Shown here: positions 45,671-49,805 of the stretch, piece after piece
Layout of the letters: each line of letters begins with the position of its first letter
Position numbering within the stretch: position 1 is the first letter of the stretch
Source: Jaenimonas drosophilae
Lineage: Eukaryota > Euglenozoa > Kinetoplastea > Trypanosomatida > Trypanosomatidae
Direction of reading: 5' to 3'
Length of the DNA stretch: 49,805 nt
Assembly (NCBI GenBank): GCA_030849065.1
Contig: JASAON010001540.1
Span: 1 to 49,805, forward strand
Notes under the pieces: model-generated
What the model was told of the DNA's origin: nothing
The model's input: the letters and a program-made list of their open reading frames with translations, nothing else
Database searches by the model: none
Position numbers and translations under genes: made by a program

Positions 45671-48144
45671 ACGAGGTTTATCGCCCTCGCTGCGTGGAGG
45701 ATCTCGTGTGGTCCACGCCCAAGCTGCGGGCACTTCGCCAGATTCTTTGTGATTTGAGGGATGACGCGCGACCTCCACGCATCCTTCTTCTTCATGGCCC
45801 ATCCGGCTGCGCCAAGCTCACCTCTCTCGAGATACTCCTCCGCGACGTATTTGATGATGCAGGTGAGGCGCAGTCCAGCCCAGACACCCCCCTCGACGGC
45901 GCAGAAGCTGCTCGTGAGCCCTCACGTATCTCCATCAACGCGGTACACACGCGCAGCATCACCATGGACGAATACACCCGCTCACTTCGGAGCATCCTGA
46001 CCTCGATGGTGGAGGGAACTGGTCATGATTCTCTGAATCTGAAGACGGATGATCATGATGATCATCATCATCGTCATCGAGCAGCACCACGTGCTGCAAT
46101 GGATGCAACGTGGTGGGCTACCATTATTCGGTTCTACGGTGAAGGTGCCAACGAGGCACTTCATCGTAGAACTAGCGCCTTTGTGCAGGATTATGAGCGG
46201 TTGGTGGCGGAGATGCAGAAGCGAGGGGAGCTCCCACGTCTACGACGTCACGTGGTGATCTTCATGCACACCTCCCACAACTCCCACAATGAAAAAGTTG
46301 ATTTGGGTGCGAGCTTTCCAGCCATGGTGCTTGAGAGCCCTGCCGTGGAGCTCTTTCGGTGCACCGCCATCACCAGCAATCGTCTGCAGCAGCGTCTCAC
46401 AGAGATCGCGCATTTGGAAACGGAGCGGCGGCAGAAACTGCACAATGGAAGCACCTCACAACCGTCGCGAGAGATCATGAACGCCACGCAAGAACGAGGA
46501 GGCCGTGGTAGGGCAGCCAAACGTCCACGCAAGGCCAACGATGCGGCGGAGCTCTGCTTCAGCCGTGCCGACGTAGGGCATATTGCTGAGTCCAGCCAAG
46601 GTGATATTCGCCAGGCACTCATGCAGCTGCAGTGGAACTCATTGGTTCATGAAGTGGGAGTGGTTGAGGTGGAAGATGCAGAAATTGCTGCGCTATGCCG
46701 TCGCTTGGAGTGTCTTCCGCTCGGTCAGGGCTGCGATGATCGGCCTGTGGCATCAGATTTGATGGGCGCCAACGAGGAAGACGAAGCGCAACCGGAGCCC
46801 GATGCGATGGAGGCCTCTCCCGATGTGGAGATAGTGGAGCAGGAAAATGAGGAGGCTTCTGATGATAGCGATGTGGTCTTCCTCTCCGAGAACAGTCGCA
46901 GCACGCCTGCACCACAACGTGGCACCTCCACCTCCACGCGCTCCAATAGTGCGGCAGCGGCTGGACCCTCACCGCCCAGCATCTTCTCCCTGCTTGATAG
47001 CATGGACAACAGCTCCACTTCACAACAGCAACCGCCAACCTCAACCACACGCTCCAAGGCACAGACATCTACACCAAAGGATGATGCCAAGCGTGTGATG
47101 ATGCCCACCTCACGGGATGAGTTTATTGGCCTTCCACACGGCACCGCCAAGATATTGACGCAGCGGTACGAGTTGCACGATGTGGTTAACGCCCTCAACG
47201 TCCCGCCACGCAAGCTCCTCGACTACCTCATCAATAACCTGCCCTCCTACTTTGTGCCTCACCAGCTCAACGACTATGCAGCCTGCGTGAGCTGCGCCAG
47301 TGATGGTGATGCCATGCGTGCGGTGGATGGGTTGTTGGGCGATAGCACCTATCGTCGCAACCGTCTTGCCGACTTGACGGCGGAGGAATCTCCATCGCTC
47401 TCGGCCAAGACGTTGGATTCCATGGCATTGATCCTCTTTGATCGCACCTACCGATGTTTTCACACGGAGGTCAGCATTCCACGCAACTTTGCAGCCCAAC
47501 GACCACCACCGTTTCAGCCCAGGGCCTACCCGCGGCTGCGTGATGTACCCGTGGGAGCTCCACGTGGGGAAGTTGGACGCGTATCTGAGGAAGAGTGGCA
47601 ACGGCACGTTGCACAACGTCTTCGAGCCACGGAGGAGACCTCTTCATCACATCTTCACCGCAAACGTACACCTCTGAGTTGTTGTGAGGTGGATATTCTT
47701 CGTGAAGCACTTCCCGATCTACTTCATCGGTGCGGGTCTGTGGATAGCGTCGTGGAGGAGTACCTGCCCTACGCACAGTTTATTGTCTTGGACCGCCCAC
47801 CCTTGGTCGCTGTGAGTTCCACCACACAAGCAGAGGCCACGGGCTCCGCTGCACCATCTGGTGGTGCTCCGCGACGTACCATCTTCTCTTTTGCCAAGGC
47901 AGACCACGCCGCAAAGCCTTCACACAAACGTTTTTGCTCTGAACTTCAGCTGAAGCTGCTGCACCGCGGTGTTCCGAGTGAGTGGGGCATTCGAAGCAAC
48001 TTCTTCTGCCTTGACGCACCATCATCACCATCATCATCGCGAGCCGCCACCCGCACAGGCTTGGCCGCAGAAAGACCCGTGGAGTACAGCAGCGGCCGGC
48101 CTCTCATCCCCGATGCGGAGGTGATTGAGGAGTTCAGCGATTAA
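45664..48144 (+). CDS. Rad17/Rad24-like checkpoint clamp-loader subunit with degenerate P-loop
   Basis: This 826-residue protein looks like the large subunit of the alternative RFC that loads the 9-1-1 checkpoint clamp. It begins VYRPRCVEDLVWSTPKLRALRQIL, as in the YRP motif of Rad17/RFC proteins, then ILLLHGPSGCAKLTSLEILL. A normal Rad17 P-loop has GCGKT; here Ala50 and Leu52 replace the Gly and Thr around Lys51. The presumed Walker B region (HVVIFMHTSHN) lacks the usual acidic pair. Later come FRCTAITSNRLQQRLTEIA and IAESSQGDIRQALMQLQWN, a close match to the Rad17 IAxSSxGDIR-A-LQ motif. A disordered acidic and Ser/Thr-rich segment spans about residues 365-475. The C-terminal third has helical segments with RFC-collar character. 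ATP binding may be lost. The first three hundred residues contain His/Asp runs (DDHDDHHHRH). Family assignment is good but not certain. Confidence 0.72.
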   Translation: MLNEVYRPRCVEDLVWSTPKLRALRQILCDLRDDARPPRILLLHGPSGCAKLTSLEILLRDVFDDAGEAQSSPDTPLDGAEAAREPSRISINAVHTRSITMDEYTRSLRSILTSMVEGTGHDSLNLKTDDHDDHHHRHRAAPRAAMDATWWATIIRFYGEGANEALHRRTSAFVQDYERLVAEMQKRGELPRLRRHVVIFMHTSHNSHNEKVDLGASFPAMVLESPAVELFRCTAITSNRLQQRLTEIAHLETERRQKLHNGSTSQPSREIMNATQERGGRGRAAKRPRKANDAAELCFSRADVGHIAESSQGDIRQALMQLQWNSLVHEVGVVEVEDAEIAALCRRLECLPLGQGCDDRPVASDLMGANEEDEAQPEPDAMEASPDVEIVEQENEEASDDSDVVFLSENSRSTPAPQRGTSTSTRSNSAAAAGPSPPSIFSLLDSMDNSSTSQQQPPTSTTRSKAQTSTPKDDAKRVMMPTSRDEFIGLPHGTAKILTQRYELHDVVNALNVPPRKLLDYLINNLPSYFVPHQLNDYAACVSCASDGDAMRAVDGLLGDSTYRRNRLADLTAEESPSLSAKTLDSMALILFDRTYRCFHTEVSIPRNFAAQRPPPFQPRAYPRLRDVPVGAPRGEVGRVSEEEWQRHVAQRLRATEETSSSHLHRKRTPLSCCEVDILREALPDLLHRCGSVDSVVEEYLPYAQFIVLDRPPLVAVSSTTQAEATGSAAPSGGAPRRTIFSFAKADHAAKPSHKRFCSELQLKLLHRGVPSEWGIRSNFFCLDAPSSPSSSRAATRTGLAAERPVEYSSGRPLIPDAEVIEEFSD

Positions 48145-48772
48145 GAACGGAAGCTAAGAGCCTCTCTCCCAACATACATCTTCTCGTGCACGGATGTGTG
48201 CGTGTGCCAACACAACACAACTCCTTAATTCTGTGTGAGGGCTGAGGGCTTGAGGAGGAAGGAAGGGATGTTGCGGTGGTGGTTGCTTTCCACACTCAAG
48301 GACTAGGCTTCCGTGTACCATTTCACACAGCGCAGAGTTTTCATCTTCGTGTTGCTGGCGACGCACCTCATATTCATACTTTGGTAGTGCGTTGTTGTTT
48401 CTTGTACCCTTCACATTGCTTCTCATTTCCTCTTCATCTTGTGTCTTGCACAGCTTCTACATCAAAGTCTCACACATACAACTCACTCTTCTTCATCCTC
48501 ACGCCTACTTACTACTACGACTCATATCTGCCTTTGGCGGTTGTGCTCTCGTCTTGTGTTCTTCTCTCTGGCTGTAAATTCACAAGCCGATTCTTTTTCC
48601 GCTCACCAACAACACACACTTCCCAACAAAGCCCACGAGCACACTCCTGAGTGCGAGCACGGCTTGTACTCATCCAGCCGCATCCGTCGTTTTCATCATC
48701 CCACCCTCCATCGCTTCCTCTCTCCGCGAGTGAGCTCATTCCATTTATTTCAATTTCAAAAATAATAGAAAC
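48145..48772 (+). other. Intergenic region before the PPCDC gene
   Basis: No gene is seen in 628 bases. The DNA is strongly pyrimidine-rich on the + strand from about 48400 to 48730. Many AG acceptors are possible; the last, at 48767-48768, lies four bases before the ATG at 48773, so an earlier one is likely to be used. Confidence 0.5.
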
Positions 48773-49582
48773 ATGGCTGACGTACACCCAACTACTCCAC
48801 CCGCAGACGTGCCTGCCGCCGTGGTGGACGAACACCCGTCCGTGAACCTCCTCATCATGGCAACGGGTAGTATTGCCGCCATCAAGCTTGGCCTGCTGCT
48901 CGACCAACTTTCCACGGAACACTGCCATATTCGCATCGCCGCAACGAGCTCCGCCTTTCACTTTCTTCATCGCGCAGAACCATCCAACACCGGCATTCCC
49001 TTTCAGAGCATCTTAACGGACAAGGAGGAGTGGGAGGCGTGGCAGGCCATGAATGATACGGTGGTACACATTGAGCTCCGCAAGTGGGCCGATCTTGTTG
49101 TGATTGCCCCGCTCGACGCCAACTCCCTCGCCAAGATCTCCACAGGCTTGTGCGATAATCTCGTGACTTGTGTGATGCGGGCGTGGGAGGTGCAGGAGAA
49201 GCCCGTTATAATCTGCCCGGCCATGAATACCGCCATGTGGACCCACACCATCACCGCGCGACAAATCTCATCGTTGCGCGACTGGTACATGACTGCCGAG
49301 GCCGCAGAGGCTTCGGAGATGGCGCAGAAGGAGCATGCACTGACGGTGGGTGCGGAGAATGTGGAGCCGATGATCCCGGCCACGTTGGATGAGGCCATGT
49401 TTCAGATTGTTGGGCCGGTGATGAAAACGCTTGCCTGCGGAGATGTGGGGATGGGCGGCATGGCACCAGTGGAGAGCATCGCGACGGCCATTCGCCATAC
49501 CATGAACCTCATCCGCGAAAAGAAGAAGATGGAATCCATGAAGAAGAAGAGGGAGGCAGCACCAGAAACCGCTGATGCTTAA
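48773..49582 (+). CDS. Phosphopantothenoylcysteine decarboxylase (PPCDC)
   Basis: PPCDC is an FMN flavoprotein that decarboxylates 4'-phosphopantothenoylcysteine to 4'-phosphopantetheine in coenzyme A synthesis. This 269-residue protein has the family flavin-binding core: LIMATGSIAAIKLG (residues about 27-40), catalytic His99 in VHIELRKWADLVVIAPLDANSLAK, the substrate-clamp motif PAMNTAMW with Asn152, and ACGDVGMGGM with Cys222, the residue that reduces the reaction intermediate. All three catalytic positions are kept. It is a monofunctional protein: no PPC synthetase (CoaB) domain is attached. A lineage-specific insertion of about 25 acidic residues (AEAAEASEMAQKEHAL) sits between the PAMN and ACGD motifs. 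The N-terminal 24 residues and the basic tail KKKMESMKKKREAA are not conserved. It is probably a cytosolic homotrimer. Confidence 0.93.
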   Translation: MADVHPTTPPADVPAAVVDEHPSVNLLIMATGSIAAIKLGLLLDQLSTEHCHIRIAATSSAFHFLHRAEPSNTGIPFQSILTDKEEWEAWQAMNDTVVHIELRKWADLVVIAPLDANSLAKISTGLCDNLVTCVMRAWEVQEKPVIICPAMNTAMWTHTITARQISSLRDWYMTAEAAEASEMAQKEHALTVGAENVEPMIPATLDEAMFQIVGPVMKTLACGDVGMGGMAPVESIATAIRHTMNLIREKKKMESMKKKREAAPETADA

Positions 49583-49805
49583 TCGGCACGGTTCTTGATA
49601 GTGAAGATGATGATGATGCTGTTGGAAAAACACTACGGTGTGCCTGGTGCATCTATATGAAGCGCATGCGCGACCTCCACCCTGGTGATACACACTCCGT
49701 GCCAGGGTTGTTGCTGTGCTGCCTCATGTTCTTCATTATGTGGTGGTTGTGTTGGATGCTCTCATTTATACACCTGTGACGTGCACCTATTTGAGTGAAT
49801 ATGGT
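49583..49805 (+). other. Window end, no gene seen
   Basis: These 223 bases are probably the 3' UTR of the PPCDC gene. They show a GAT/ATG trinucleotide run at about 49604-49618. No start of a further gene is visible. Confidence 0.5.

Overview
The window looks like nuclear DNA of a kinetoplastid flagellate, most probably a trypanosomatid. The reasons are these. All 25 genes I accept lie on the + strand, head to tail, as in a polycistronic transcription unit. No gene shows an intron. Almost every start codon is the first ATG after a polypyrimidine tract plus AG, the layout of spliced-leader trans-splicing acceptors. The gaps between genes are pyrimidine-rich UTR-like DNA with CA and CT microsatellites. 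Gene content agrees: a P1/S1 (3'-nucleotidase type) nuclease of the length typical of trypanosomatids, RIO2, a PSP1-domain protein and a SAMHD1-like HD protein. I cannot name the species.

Layout. 1-2.7 kb: a large protein with a Tudor-like domain, two BRCT-like regions and a BAH-like C-terminus. 2.9-8.5 kb: four tandem Frm2/Hbn1-like nitroreductases. The third carries a 330-residue tail of thirty GQSGQ units. 9.8-11.4 kb: a double CAF16-like ABC ATPase. 11.7-19 kb: an unrecognised basic protein, a TBC1D22/Gyp1-like Rab GAP, RIO2 kinase and a PSP1-domain protein. 19-21.15 kb: a long gene-free stretch. 21.15-22.6 kb: a WD40 protein. 23-29.8 kb: six tandem cysteine-rich PLAC8-family genes. 30.9-35 kb: a small possible PH-fold protein and a large unrecognised protein. 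35.6-39.3 kb: a kinesin with a C-terminal PH-like domain. 40.5-49.6 kb: secreted P1/S1 nuclease, SAMHD1-like HD phosphohydrolase, RPUSD1-like pseudouridine synthase, Rad17-like checkpoint clamp-loader subunit with a degenerate P-loop, and phosphopantothenoylcysteine decarboxylase.

Neighbours in such units are usually functionally unrelated, so I do not read the order as an operon. The tandem arrays (nitroreductases, PLAC8) are the exception: they are local gene expansions, with long identical DNA blocks that suggest recent duplication or gene conversion. Three genes could touch genome maintenance (Tudor-BRCT protein, HD dNTPase-like protein, Rad17-like protein), but nothing in the sequence ties them together. 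Starts were set at the first ATG after a plausible splice acceptor. Where an open frame runs further upstream, that extension either lacks an ATG or lies upstream of the acceptor.
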